Assembly: GCA_028622995.1 (NCBI GenBank)
Contig: JAJQJQ010000006.1
Span: forward strand, 6,014,001 to 6,078,000
Reading direction: 5' to 3'
Length of the DNA: 64,000 bases
DNA from: Panagrolaimus kolymaensis
Lineage: Eukaryota > Nematoda > Chromadorea > Rhabditida > Panagrolaimidae
How positions within the stretch are numbered: position 1 is the first letter of the stretch; the number at the start of each line of letters is the position of its first letter. Below the pieces are notes generated by a model. It was given only the letters and a program-made list of their open reading frames with translations. It searched no databases and was not told the DNA's origin. The translations under genes and the position numbers were made by a program. Of the stretch, positions 48,101-59,600 are shown piece by piece.

Positions 48101-50615
48101 AGGGATGTTTTTTGAATAACAAATAAATATATTTTGGGAGAGAAAAAACACAAATTCTACAGCATGTTTTATTAAATATTAAAAGTATAATAACGTGCTT
48201 TTTGGATGGGAAAATAAAAGTTCATTTTCCCAAGACTTTTTACATTTTCTAAAATGGGAAATATTCACAAACAAGGCTACATTCATATTTTTTTTTAATA
48301 AAAATAAATCTTTAAAAACAAAACATTCACTGACTAATAAGTGCAGGGAAGTTCTCAGCTTTTCTAAAATTTTAATTTAAAAAAACCCTATAGTAGGAAT
48401 AGCGAAAAATTAAACTTTTATTTATATTTTCGAATTTGCTATAAATAATTAGCATTAAAAATATTTAGCTTCGAAAGTACAGACATATTTTTGGCTTTCG
48501 ATGTTTTGGGAGATGCATAAACATTTAGATAATGAAAAATAAAAACTCTTACATTTTAAAGTTTGGTGCCAAAGACATTTTTCTCCAACTTAGAGGTGGT
48601 TGATTTTGATTTTGATGATTATCAAGGTTCACGGTTACAGTCGAATGAGCTCGAAATATTTCATGATTTGGTTGTTGTGGAGGAGGATAATTATCAAGAA
48701 ATCCTGAATGTTGTGGCATCACAATATGACTAAATTTCCTCATCGGCGGTGGATGCTGCTGTTGATGGTGGTGTTGTTGCTGTGGTTGTTGAGGCAGTGG
48801 TGGTGGCATAGAATAATGTGAATTATTATTATTAAAATTATTAAATGGACTATGTTGTTGCTGCTCAGATGAAGGTTGTGGTGGTGGTTGTAGTGGATGT
48901 AAGTAGCCGTTGTTGTTGCTATTATTATTCGTGCTTCCCGTGTCCATATTGAATGAAGGAGGAGGTTGCAATGACTGCTGCTGCAGCGTTGGAGGTTGCT
49001 GTTGATGCGGGTGGTGTTGTAGCTGTGGAGAACAGCTGAAAAATAAAAAAATTCTGTTAATTTAATTTTTCAAAAAAAAAGAAAAAATTAAAAATAGAAA
49101 ATGGAATTTAGATGAAGAAAAAAAGTTGTAAACAATTTGATCAATTTTTTTTATCATAAACCAAAAAGAAATAGAAAAAAGTTGTTTTGATGGAGAAAAG
49201 GACCAGGGCAAAAAAAATATAAAAAAGCGAACTTTGCGTGTAACACCTACGGGTTAAAAACAGGGGTGAGACCCATAAGTGATTGCATCGTATAAATTTT
49301 AACAAAAACACATAAAAATGAATGATTTGTTTTTGCATTTAAATTATTTTTTTAATCTTTAAATATCAAAACATTATAGTGTAAAAAAATGATAGTTGTG
49401 ATAAAAGGTATGATGATACAATGAATTTTAAACTTTTATGATATTTTTAGCATTTTAATCAAGCATAAAAGTGCATGGTTATAAAAAAAATTCCTGATCA
49501 AAAAATAAACAGTTGCTTTTGAAAGAGAAATTTTCGTCGAAATTAATTATTAAAAATACAAAGAATTATATTTCTAAGTTTGAGCGATAAGAATCAGTGG
49601 CTTTAATTAACACGTTAAAAATCACGAAGTAATGGTTTAAAAATTTTGAAGGTTAAATTTTTTTAAACCACAATTACAGTAATTTCTAAACTTTGGTTTT
49701 TCCCCTTTCAAATCAATAACATTTGAATGACGCATAAGAAATGGGATCCTCAAGCTATCTCTTGTTTGTGAGATAAATTGTTTTTGCACCAATAACAGCA
49801 AAAAATAGTGTCAAAAACAAAAGTTTTTTGAAGCAAAAAAGAGAGCAGAAAAAGACTAAAACACCCAAAAACTATCAATAAATATTTTTTTGGTGAAACG
49901 AAAAAAAACAAGAGTGTCCCTTTTCAAATGAATGAGAGACATCAACTGCTTGTTGCTGTTACTCTTCAATGAAATTGGGCGAGAACGAGCGATAGAAAGA
50001 GAATCGTCTTTCTAAGGTTTATATATTGTTATTGACGATGATAATAATAATGATAGACATGGACGATGCAATTGCCCGGTCCATAATATTTTCTTGATTA
50101 CCGAAGAAAAAATTGCAGAAATTTTTTTGAATAATGATTTTTTGTCTTTGATAAACAAAAAAAACAGTTAAAAAAGATCAAATGTAAGGAACTTACTGCT
50201 GGGGCTGTGATGGTGGAGGAGGATGCATAAAAGGATGTTGTTGTTGTTGCATTTGTGGAGGTGGTAAACCTCCAAAGCTTACAGTTCTTCGAGGTGGAAT
50301 GGGTTGTAAGGTATTTGAAAAGGATGAAGAATGTTGTTGCCGCAGTTGTTGGTGCTGAGGATCCATATCCACATCCATTTGTTGTTGTGATTGTGGAGTT
50401 GAATAATATTGAGGTGGCTGATGTTGGTTTGGTTGTTGTTGTTGAGATGAACATTGAATTTCTAATGGACCATAATCACCTCCATTTCCACCATTTCCAA
50501 ATGGCTGTTGTGGAGGTTGCATGGGTCCTGAAGGAAAATCACCAGCATCCGATCCAAAGCTATTACTATTATTACGTGGAGAAACAGTAAAATGACCTTG
50601 ATTTGGATAATTCAT
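27122..50615 (-). CDS. saeg-1: ELM2-SANT-C2H2 transcriptional corepressor (SAEG-1/MIDEAS/TRERF1 family)
   Basis: Seven exons join with matching phases to 1130 aa: 50615-50197, 49035-48553, 47321-47071, 30277-30009, 29408-29000, 28749-27881 and 27814-27122. Residues ~1-300 are Gln/Pro/Asn/His-rich. The ELM2 domain (~540-640) begins TPHINLGKHYQARVRKW and ends NIQAAVMDLLRSDTLDW. A SANT domain (~660-705) follows: NWTPDDIQSFQDAIYKSEKD, TVKDCIEFYYMWKK. An acidic Ser-rich region and one C2H2 finger (FHCRLCDKRFEKVKSLNAHM plus K-S-H) come next, then a His/Ser/Asn/Gly-rich tail. This architecture is that of MIDEAS/TRERF1, scaffolds that recruit HDAC1/2 and DNTTIP1 (MiDAC). In C. elegans SAEG-1 acts in the nucleus downstream of the EGL-4 kinase. 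Intron 3 is 16.8 kb. A 5' UTR acceptor lies at 50785. Confidence 0.9.
30780..31150 (-). promoter_or_regulatory. Possible internal promoter of the SAEG-1-like gene
   Basis: This is a GC-richer island about 500-870 nt upstream of the exon that starts at 30277, inside the giant intron. It contains CCGCC, CGACC and CAGCCAGCC runs unlike the surrounding A/T DNA. A short isoform could begin at the in-frame Met at 30245 (MATDVIMEEEVPSG) and would keep ELM2, SANT and the zinc finger while dropping the Gln-rich arm. Inference from position and composition only. Confidence 0.25.
36564..37202. mobile_element. Foldback/MITE-like element with ~120-bp perfect inverted ends
   Basis: The left end runs from AAATCATAACTATTACAAGG through GAGTCTTGAGTCAATAAAAG to CGCGCCCCAAAAAAAA (to ~36685). 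The right end (from ~37084) is its exact reverse complement over about 120 nt. The ~400-nt centre is AT-rich with no open frame. Perfect arms point to recent insertion or gene conversion. No clear target-site duplication was found. It is a non-autonomous element of unassigned superfamily. Confidence 0.85.
37312..37449 (+). CDS. Small open reading frame, 45 codons, uncertain
   Basis: Starts MEKQSTLDKIILRKKYLT and continues VLSDQMEKLEVKI..., with balanced codons and a coiled-coil-like pattern. It lies just outside the foldback element in the giant intron. There are no relatives I recognise. It could be a remnant exon or chance. Confidence 0.15.
   Translation: MEKQSTLDKIILRKKYLTVLSDQMEKLEVKICSMGKILNLYKKFF
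37752..37812. repeat. Long imperfect hairpin with GC-rich tip
   Basis: The tip CTTTCGCCC-TTC-GGGCGAAAG (37769-37789) is a perfect 9-bp stem with a 3-nt loop. The flanks GGAAAAAGCGAAAAACT and AAACTTTTTCTACTTTTTCTCC extend the pairing imperfectly to about 25 bp. It may be a transposon end or a structured transcript. Confidence 0.6.
38390..39154 (+). pseudogene. C-terminal part of a USP-type (peptidase C19-like) deubiquitinase, interrupted
   Basis: Open coding sequence runs from 38390 (after a TAA at 38387-38389) to 38644 and resumes at 38870 to a TAA at 39152. The two parts are in frame once the intervening MITE and one target-duplication copy are ignored. The second part has YIIIMVDGYLSN and HYTTWVKARNEDGWIILDDN, the His box and Asn/Asp region of USP domains, ending RMLLYRKRV. 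The Cys box and N-terminus are absent and there is no start codon. It lies within the giant intron on the opposite strand to the host gene. Peptidase family inferred from the His-box phrase. Confidence 0.65.
38645..38861. mobile_element. 217-bp hAT-like MITE with 8-bp target-site duplication
   Basis: Ends are inverted: CACACGTGGGCA at the left and TGCCCACGTGTG at the right. An exact ACCCCAAT flanks it on both sides (38637-38644 and 38862-38869). Eight-bp duplications are typical of hAT transposons. A subterminal GTGCGA motif recurs near both ends, plus a GGTGCGATTATCGCACC palindrome near the right end. It has no coding capacity. It interrupts the USP-like sequence. Confidence 0.85.
39155..39790. 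other. Intronic AT-rich sequence, possible repeat piece
   Basis: 3' flank of the USP-like pseudogene, then a stretch at ~39520-39780 with odd motifs (GTAACGGAACGACAAACA, CCAAATTTCAGCCATAG) that may be repeat-derived. The minus-strand frame 39504-39806 is not convincing. Confidence 0.35.
39791..39849. repeat. GC-rich nested hairpin
   Basis: Inner arms of 17 bp (GCATGCAGCACGATCGC and its complement) are separated by TTC. Outer GCCAGC/GCTGGC arms pair across short unpaired spacers. It abuts the left end of the inverted repeat at 39850. The right-hand copy of that repeat has only a collapsed CCTGGCTGGCCCC here. Confidence 0.85.
40080..41375 (-). pseudogene. Decayed coiled-coil protein gene
   Basis: Starts MSSISLKSDDKNHNENAEKE, followed by an Arg/Glu/Gln-rich coiled coil (~25-100: RDEAERVQLEQQRERDEADH). 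An in-frame TGA interrupts exon 1 near 41015. Good splice sites then join it to 40670-40558 (SYDKLSVSLPWEAINDSKPE) and onward from 40513. The last part reads QVQTFHEAARKDKPQAT, then PQLDMINRFAKVFAYLSVQE and HYTHPKDEIILNEFAEAP, with TAA and TAG interruptions. Exon structure without an intact frame marks an inactivated genomic copy. The family is not recognised. Confidence 0.55.
42186..42611 (+). CDS. Hypothetical open frame beside the Helitron remnant
   Basis: 141 codons starting MPAEKIFNNKTFDLEDLEIV, with a central run of Asp/Asn and a Lys-rich tail. It is intact but lies directly 5' of the decayed Helitron gene on the same strand. No known domain is seen. It could be an accessory element gene or an exon of one. 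Confidence 0.3.
   Translation: MPAEKIFNNKTFDLEDLEIVTWRGNIYNSYISTAIIRYDVNKESFVIDDFNINLDTADATSVRKTNKRKPNYDTIVVTPKMIKIEDDLNQPNTQTIAIAVEMEQWILIIKILKKRVGIKKSVETWKSYAYKKISSMTDNLK
42640..44190 (+). pseudogene. Decayed Helitron Rep/helicase gene (N-terminal half)
   Basis: Pieces in shifting frames match the Helitron-like N-terminal region in the right order: a basic leader, then NFHTNIRNYNTSHS, LTLKHQGRVLYIMSRIFY, FDYQLYILDSHK, NLEANLNGNLMGMIDKAMRE, RNYDAIVAFEVALI, EYHAYKYHVRDEKANGLLHY, GGMLFLQHLF, RLNYLRFNQDKINAAIY and LPGSIYGLPSSFYERSM. These correspond to the QGQVYHRIG, QLYIYDTE, RxYNxPTASEVA, REFYAYRLQVR, LLHGGRLFQQ, RLNYLRFNQ and LPSSFxGSPR landmarks of autonomous Helitrons. Frameshifts and stops (TAA, TGA) make it non-functional. 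The Rep catalytic (HUH) and helicase parts are missing. Confidence 0.75.
44533..45144 (-). pseudogene. Decayed gene for a secreted protein
   Basis: Starts with a good signal peptide (MSFISFFAFLFAQLLQCLSA), then TQTTAADILPSEATKIILHS. After a frameshift near 44945 it continues DVEMNPKQLKKFLEPHNHFE and later FEAVGYYVLNKIDELEGPKF, FTPDERRAMEESPLKFFYEL and an acidic tail. At least three in-frame TAA codons interrupt it. It looks like a nematode secreted-protein gene, but I cannot name the family. Confidence 0.5.
45648..45800 (+). CDS. Small open frame, 50 aa, possible captured exon
   Basis: Reads MDDWVLPPPSPEYLIQTDLE then FGNDANWQKKVKPPLPDFYK, with coding-like composition rare for this AT-rich stretch. 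No splice context or family was identified. It may be a gene fragment carried in the composite segment. Confidence 0.25.
   Translation: MDDWVLPPPSPEYLIQTDLEFGNDANWQKKVKPPLPDFYKKYLLLKTTQK
46335..47070. other. 5' end of the giant intron
   Basis: AT-rich. Open frames at 46228-46670 are partly the inverted repeat read in another frame. Nothing else supported. Confidence 0.4.
49036..50196 (-). other. First intron of the SAEG-1-like gene
   Basis: 1.16-kb AT-rich intron between a GTAAGT donor (50196) and a TTTTTCAG acceptor. The phase-2 junction forms a His codon. The second intron (47322-48552) is similar in length and character. Neither shows a nested gene. Confidence 0.6.
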
Positions 50616-53600
50616 TCTTCTTCTTTCTTTAGTTTTTATATATATATTTTTTGTAAACTTAATAAAAATAAAAATAATAATTTTCCATTACCAAAGAAAA
50701 AAAACAATTCAATCCCTTTTCTTCACGTGAATTTAATTTTCTTCGTCTTTCTTTCTTGCTTCTTTTTGTTGTTGCTGTTTCCACCTGAAAAACAAAAAAG
50801 CGATAGATAGATGGAAACTTGATTTGATTGTCGATGTCAAATTTGTTGGGTTTTTTACTCCCTTCATTACTTTCTTTTTGAAAGGGTGGCTATCAATTCA
50901 ATTTGATGATAAACAACTTTCGTTCATGCATGCACGAAAAATAAAAAGAAAAAAAAACGAACGGGGCGAGAAAAAAAAATAAAGAAAAATAATTCCAATG
51001 CGAAGAAAAATTTTTTAAACAATGATAAGAGAAGAAAATAAGTTGAGTTTCAAAGTTGTTGGTGGTACATTAGTTTTTTTTTTGAAAGAAAGATGGTTTT
51101 AAAAAATTTGGAGGAAAATAAATAGGGTGGCATTTGTGGAAAGAGAAGATGTATTTTCTTGATAAGTTTATTTAAATGTTTGAAGGAGAAAAATTAAACC
51201 CGAAAGGTCCTCTAAAGCATCGGGATTTCTTGTCGCAGCATTGAGAGATAAAGATTATGGTTTCATGGATTTATTATTGCGATACAAATTTTAGAAATTA
51301 TTTGCAAGATTTTGTTGAAAATCGGCTTAAAATAAACTTCTTCTTTTGTAAATTTATAGTATCAAAAACTACAGATATTGTCATAGTGAAGCAGAAAGTA
51401 GCTTTTTTATTGCTTTTAAAAATAAAAAGTATTAAGAAAAATAAATTCTAGTCTAAATCTCTGTAAAAATAAATCTAAGAATAAAAGAACAAAGAAAAAT
51501 TAAAAAATAATGAGACAAAAAATTGGCTAAAAAATACCAAAGTTTAAATTCAAAATATTTACATTTTATTAATCATCAGCCCTACATAACCCAAAATAAT
51601 GTTTATGAATAGTAATAACCTTTGCGCTTGAAAAAAAGGTCATCACACATACTTACAAAAGCAACAACAAAGTGTGATATAAATGTCAAAAAATAAATTG
51701 TTGAAAAAAGAATTTAAAAAGTTTTTTATATAAAAATAAAAATAGTAATTCTCACGTGAAAAAGAAAAAGAAAAAAATTGTATTTAAATTGGCCGCTGTA
51801 TTTATTGGGATTTAAATTGAAAGAAAACATATAAATATTAAAATTAACTTTGGAAGCTCCCAGGTGGACTGACTAAAGTCTTACACTTATGTACATAAAC
51901 TTTAACCAATGAAAAAAATAGGCAAAACACATTTTTTTGTTTTGAAAAATCAAAAAAATGAGCTTTTAAAAAAGATTTTTGTAAAAAAAAAATAGAAGAA
52001 TAAATTGTTTTTGAATGAAAACATTTATCCTTTGATGTTCTTCGTTTCGAATAGTGACGAACAAGAAGCAACAAAAAAAAGAGCAGCAACATTGTGTGTG
52101 GCTGCTGACAAACAAAAAAAAACAAAATATGTTCAAACATACCAAGAAAAAAAAACACTAAAAGGCTTTGGCACTTTTACAAAAATTTCAATAAAAAAAG
52201 GTTGCTAGAAAAACGTGGACGAATTTCCTAAATAAAAAAAAATTTCAATAACCAAATCGTTAAAGAAATTAATCACATAAAGAAAGAATTAGGAAAATTC
52301 AAAAATATTTTTTTCTTCTAAAATTAAAAATCAAAGATTCAACTATTTTTTGTGATTAAATGAAAAAAAAGAAAAGACAAACGGTCAAGTAAATATGATT
52401 CAACATATCAAAAGCTATTACTATGGAATTGTAAATCATTACAAAAAGTGCAAAGGTTAAAAAATTTGTGAGTAATTTTTTGAAGCGGAATCCTAGCTTA
52501 AAAATAACCCATACAAAACTAAAATTTCTGATTTTTATAAGCATAAAAGGCCGCTATTAACAAAAAATTTTTTACTGTAAACGTCACTTCTTTCTCTCTC
52601 TTTTAACGCAAAAATTCTAAATCAATTTATTCTTTAAAAAGTTTTTTCTGTCAAAGTAAATTTATGTACGTAAAAAAACGACGAATGAAGGCGTTCGAGA
52701 ATGCCTTTTTAAGATTTTTTGTTAAAAAGTTTCTATCTCATTTTTTTTCTTGAGGCTAAAATTATTGTAAATTGTTCTCACGGATGCAAAGCAAAAAAAG
52801 AAAGAAAAAAGAAGAGAGCAATCGAAAACTCTGAGTTGGAAAAGAAAAAAGAAGAAACCTGCTACCATGGATTTTCAAGTGTGGTTCAAATAAAAAAAGG
52901 TGGAGTTCCAAAAAATTTTTTGTGGGTGAAAGAAAAAAAACTCGCTAAAAAAAACAAATATGTACATGTGTTTTTGGCAACAATAACTACATACATCCAG
53001 AAAAAAAAATAACAAAAAAAAGCCGAGAACAATGAAAAGCACGGGTTCACAACTTTGTTGAAGCATGAAAAATTCAACTTTGGCATCAGAAGGTTTTTGA
53101 ATTGGAACAAAAAAACAACTTTGTTCGAAGTTGAAAAATAGAAAAAGAAAACAAATTCGTGTATTTTTTTGAATTGTTGCAATTGTAACGATTTTCTCCT
53201 CGAATGATTCACACTTGAGTTAAAAACTAAAAGCAGACATCGAAGAAGAAGAAAAAAACAGCTTTGTGAAAGACTAATATGATTTAGCGGGTGTTTGCAA
53301 GGAAAATCGGATAATTTTTCGCAACTTTTTTTCTTCACCAATTTGAAAAAAAAACAGCGAAAAAAGGTAAAAAGTTAAAAGGATATTTTATTTTGTAAAG
53401 CTTTTATAATTCTTAAAAAATGTCTTCATTTGCGACAAGACCTAATTTTTGTTGCAAGATTTGAGTAAAAAAATTATGTATTATAAAAAATAACACAAAA
53501 TTTGTATCGCTAATTGAGACACATGTGTTTGAGTAAGAAAAAATACACTTTGCTTTTTTTAACTAAAATTTTTGCCTTTTTAAAAATAAAGCAGCGCAAA

Positions 53601-56600
53601 TTTCCGGTGTCAAATTTTATATTCTCTCAACTCGAAGAAAAAACTCAAACATAGAATAAAATAAAAAAAAAGAAGAAAAACAAATAGTTAAAAACTACGA
53701 AGGAAAAATATTTTTTTAGTTTTATTTTTATATTTCTGAAGAAAACAAAAAAAGATTTGTTTCTTTAAAAAATTTTCTTTAAAAAACGTCATCTGAAGAA
53801 GAAGCAAACTCCAGTGAAGAGAGATAACTTATATCAGCATAAATAATTCAATGAATCAATCTTGTGAAGAAAAAAAATATATAACCAAAGAAGAGACAAA
53901 ATGATAATGGTTTTGGTGTTTCACACTTTTTTAAACTCGTTCAAAGATTAAACATAAAATATGCACTACTTCGATCAGCTTTGATTAAATTATTAATGCA
54001 TTTAAAAAAGTTTTTTTAAATGATTTTTGGAATTTAAAAAAGGTTGTTTTGATTGTTGTTGTTTTTGAAGGGATTTCGAGGGGAAGATAATTAGCATATG
54101 CATATGTATGGTGGAAGCAAAAACTCAAAACTATGACGGTTTATGAATTGTAAAAAATTATTATACAACTACGCAATTGTGAAAGATTTAAAGTTTAAAA
54201 GTGGAGGACTTGTGGAACATAGAAAAAAACAGATGTCAAAATTTTAGCAATGAGAAGGAAAGGTATTGCCAAGAAACTCTTATTTTATTTAACAAAAACC
54301 AGCAAATAAGGTTGGTTAATTTTTAAATTAAACAAAAAATAAAAGAGTTCGTTTCCTGTAGGGCGATGGAAACAAAAAAGTGCAGAAAAAAAAACCGGAA
54401 AATTAGAAAAGTTAATTATCGAATGTTTGATCGGATTAGTGCGTACAAAAAAAAGACAAAAGCAGAACGAAGGTAATTTTTTTTTTTTAGGTTCTTACAT
54501 TTTTACCATTAGTGAAACGACATTTTTATATAAAAAAGGTTTAATTTAATATTAAAAAAAACTTAAAACTTTCTAAAATTAGTGCAGCTTCTAAAGCCAA
54601 AGAAGCAGGCGAGAAGTTTCACTTCCGATGACATGTTAGAATTAGACCCTCCCTGAAGGCATTAAATAAAAAAATAAAATAAAAAATATATAAAGAACAT
54701 ATGTTTCCGTGTTTGCTAAAAGCCTTTTTTGAAAAAGCATCCAAACCTCTTTTTTTTGCAACATTCCACTTATTTTTTTTTCTTCTTCAAATAACGGCAT
54801 TGAAAAAAAGCTGCCGATGGAGGCATCCAACCTCACTAGCTAGCTTTTTTTCCTTCCTCCCTTCCTTTTTTTTCTCTGTTTAATTCTCGTCGTCAGCTTT
54901 TTTTTCACTGAGTGCACACGCAAAGACAGCCGCGGCAACGGACTTGGCTCAATTTTTTTTTCTTTTTTCTTTCTGTTTTTTATTTTTAATGCAACATAAG
55001 AAGAAGAAGTGGAGTTCCCACAGCTGCTGTCACACAAAAAAAAAGACGTACGTGTGGTGGTTGTGAAGACATGCGCGGATGTAAAGGCAAGAAAAAAAAC
55101 CCTAAAGGGTTTGTCCGTAGTATTTCATACTTTTCTTCTTTCTTTTTTTTTATCATCATACATAGACTCTCTCTTTCTCACTCACTTTGCTTTTTTTTTG
55201 CTTTGCTATTTTTTGTGTTTTTGAAGAAAAAAAAATGATTGCAAAATGTCGCTTCACTTGTTTCAGTGCAGCCGCAAAAAATATAAAGAGGATGGAGAGT
55301 CTCGATGAACACCATTTTTTTTTTGCTGCTGCTATCCGCATATTTGACAATTTGCTTGCTTGTTGAAAGAAAAACGAGTTGAAAGGGGACCTCGAGAAAC
55401 ATAGTATGTGAGAGAGAGAGTTTCGGTTTTCCATCAACCAACGACAACAACATTCGTCGTTGTCGACTGACGACATCCACCAACCAAGCAAGCAAAAGCA
55501 GAGAAAAGACTTTCGCAAACCTCAAAAACAAAAAAATGCAAAAATAAAAAAAAATAACAAACTCAAAAATAAAAAAATAAAATGCGCAAAACTTTTCTCT
55601 ACAGAAAATTTGACGACAACGAAGACATCGACTACATATGTTTCTTTTATGAACGTTAACAATTGAGTCGAGTCGAGTTGAATAGGTTGGGTTGAATTGA
55701 GTAAAATAAAAAAAGACACACGTGAATTTTGTGAAGTTTTTCTTTTTTGCAATTTGTCAAGTAGCAAGCAATCATGTATTTTTTTAGCAAAAACGTAAAA
55801 AAAATTGTTTGAAATCTTTTAAAATAAAAAAATAAAGAGCCTAAAAATTTTTTTAAAACTTTTTTTTGTCAATGAAAAAAATGAAATAAAAAAAAGCAAC
55901 AATGTTACTTGAATTTATGTCCATAAAGAGAGAATACAAAGAAATGTGTCCGGGTAAAGACCAAATTTTTAATTGTGCTTTTTTAAAAGGAAGTGAGTTG
56001 GGTTGAAAACACAAATATCTTTCTTTTACTTATATAATCAATGACATAAAAGTTTAACTATAAAATCAATTTAGGCTTAAAACATGGGAAATTTTGATAA
56101 TTTTTGGAAAATCAAAATGCTTATTTATTAGAGATAAAAAAAACAGGTGAAAATAAGGTACCGAACATTTTTTAATAAACAAATGCACCAAAAACATTTA
56201 TCTGCCTCTAAGAATTCAACTAACATAAGCCATTTTTTCAAACCGATGCCACTAGAACAATTTCACTATTTTTTATTTACCCTTATTTTTTCATAGTTTT
56301 TTATTGTTTTATTATTTATCAGATTTTGTTCAAAAACATTTTATCTTATGACTTTTTTCTTTTTTAATTAAAGGTGCATCCAAATAAGGACTTCTTTATT
56401 AGCTACTCAGGATTAAAAAGACGGTGATAGAATGCAATTTAGTTTTATCTTTCTCACTCCCAAACAAACTAGCAAATAGGGATTAAAAAATCTCATCTTT
56501 TTATATAAATAAAGCTTATTAATAAAAAAGTGTAAATAACTTTTAGTAAATATCCCTTCTTCTCTTTTCTCCACGATGTCATTAAAAATTGGAAGAAGGC

Positions 56601-59600
56601 AAAAAAGAAAAAAGAAGTGGCACTCCTTCTTCCGTGACAACACTTTTTTTATACATACGTAAATGACGCTTACGATGGCAGCTTTTAAACATACATACAT
56701 ACTATCAAATCGGCAGCTATATGCTATATTCTGTTGCTGATGGCATTTTGTAAATGAAAGAAGACTTTTTTTTAGAAAGAAAAAACTTCTTTTTTCTTTT
56801 ACATTTCGTCATCTATGTACTTATTTTTAAATATAATAGGCTTCCGTTCCAAAGCCTCTACAATTAATTTGTAAAAAATAAAAAACTTTTTTTGTGAAAC
56901 TACAAAAAAACTATTTTTTTGTTATAAAATATACCTGTTTTTTGTTGTAGTTTTTAGTTTAACAAAAAATAGGAGTAAAAAATAGTGAATGGAGAGAATA
57001 AAGAATTAAAGGTCCCAATCAAAACAAAATAAGTGAAGAAAAAAAAGTATGTGAATTTTTTTGGTAAAAAAACAGAAAAATTTAAAAAAAGTGAACAAAT
57101 TTTTTTTTGAAGAATGAAAATGCGCCAGCCAGGCTGAAAGCCTGAAACAACATTATAACAGGAAGGAAATAAAACATGCAGATGAAAAAATAATATAAAA
57201 TAAAAAAATTAATTTTTTAACAACACACAAAAAAGAAGCAAAAAAGAAGATGAGGGACACATAGAAATATGTGTATTATATTTTATTATTGTTAAAACAT
57301 ATAACATAAAATATACAACATCAGAGACTTCGTTTCTCACGTTTTATATAGTTTTATATATTAGAAAGAGAATAAAGAATAGCTGACGACGATGATGGAA
57401 GATAATGGAGACATTTAAAAAAACTTGAGCAAACATTACAAAAATAAAATGGACTCCAAAAAAAAGAAAAAGAGCAAAGAATTGTTTATGTTCAAATTTT
57501 TTCTTTTTTTGAAAGAGGTCTTACAAAATCGGATTTCAATAAAAAAAATTCAAACAAGTGTTGCTCGTAAAAGATTTTTTTGGTGCTGATGTACCATAAT
57601 TTGTTTATTGGAACGAATGAACTCAATTAATTTTTTTTATTGAAATAAAAAAATTGGATTTTAAGTGACGAGGGTTACGATATTAAACACAGTTATTTAA
57701 TTTTGTTCCACAACAAACAGAAAATGAGTATTTTGGTTGCAAAAGAAATTTACACTCTAAGAAAAATGCTGAAGCGGCCTAACTAACCTAAATATTTATT
57801 TTTAAAAAAATGTTGCTTTACTCTTTCAAAATAACTCTGCTATTAAAAACGTATTATAATGAAAGCTACTGTTTTCAATAACTAATAATTGCCTGTTTTT
57901 AGCTTCCTTTCATATTTTTTTCTAATAAAAAAAGAAAAAACTTTTACAACAAAAAAAAAAAAAATTACACCTTCCATTCATTTGGAAAATAAAAAGTAAT
58001 AAATATGGCAGAATGAGATAATCCTTCTTTTTGTGTTAGTGTGTAGTAAAACACCACTCAACAACACAAATATTAAAAAATAAAAAAAGAAGAAAGTTAA
58101 TAAAGGTATCAAAACTGCGCGCGTCACAAAAGAAATAAAAAAGAACAAAAAACACCTTTCATAAAAAGAAACCGACACATACAAAGTATGTAGAAAAAAA
58201 TATTATTTACAACAAAAGTAACTAATACTCTTAAAAAAAATTACTCTCATCTCTCTCAAATGTTAAACCCATCTTCATTTTCTTTTTTGCTGCTGCTGTA
58301 GCTAGAAAAAATAGAGAGTTAATTTATCTTTTAAGCATCTTCCTCTTTAAAAAAGAAAAGAAGAAACGACAAAAGGCGGAACTTCCAAAAAACAGCAAAA
58401 AAAGGCAAACAGAATTTTTTTTGATCCTCCAAAAAGTTCCAAAAAAGTTTTTTTGTTTTTGTTGCAATTGCGGACGATTGTCAAACTAACAACGAAGACT
58501 TAAGAAAAAAAACGTCGTTGTCATCGTTGCGGTTGTCGTCGTTCTTGTTTTATCACGTGTAAAACACAAAAGAAAAAGGAAAATAAAGAAAGAAGGGAAC
58601 AAAAAAAAGTTTTACATTTTTTTTTCTTGAAGACGTCACAGGTTGGTTTTAATTTTCTTCTATTCTTTCATCTTTTCCTAAATACTTTTTTTCTTCTGCT
58701 AAAAAAAATAAGTGTTTGAATGTAAAAAAAATATTTCACAAAAACAGATCTTTGAAGAAAAAAAACAATTCTCAATTTTTTAATTTTATAAAAAAGTTTT
58801 ATGAAAATAACTTTATAGTGAACTTTCTTCTTCCTTCTCTCACCAAAAGCCGGAAATTTGACATTTTGTTGCAAAACACAAAATAAAAATAAACAAGCTT
58901 ATTAAAATAAAAAAGTATAATTATTTATTACCGTAAACTTTTTAGAACTCTCATTAATCTTCCAAAAAAGAAAAAACAACAATTTTCGGATGTGTTACAT
59001 TTTGGCAGCCACCGACATACTCGTTAGCAAATGAAAAAGCCCACCGCCATCGCTTCGGCTGGCAGGCAAGCAGCTAGTTAGCTGCATTTAGCTGCAGTTT
59101 GTAAAAATATCGATTGAAGAAAAGAGAAAACAGAAAGGTAGCAGCAAACAAGAAAAAAAATGGACTGAGCTTTCCATGCAATAAAGCAAAACATTTGTGA
59201 ATGAGCTTCCCAAAATAAAACTATTAAAGCTGCTTTTTGTAAATTTTAAAAATGAATTTAATTTATGGATAATAATAATATGAAACGATGAAAAAATATT
59301 ATGGCTTTATGCTGTCATAAAGTTATTGAACTTATTACTATGTAAGTTTTTTTCTTCTAAATTTAAAAATATAAATTCGAAGGTTAACTTTAAAAATTAA
59401 CTTAGGAAGGAGTAAAAAAAGATTTATAAATTGGCTCAATTTATATAAAAAGAAAAAATAATTGGAAAATTTATTATTTGAATCTTTGAGAAATAATTAA
59501 ACCTTGATGTCTCAAGAGCATTGGTTCCTAAAAATAGAAAATTAAATACCAAAGTCTTATGTAAGGTTTTCCTTTAATTTTTAGTAATTTTTAGGTAAGC

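Noticed and set aside
50098..50590. Frames antisense or alternate to the first corepressor exon
   Set aside because: Shadows of a Gln/Pro-rich coding repeat region.
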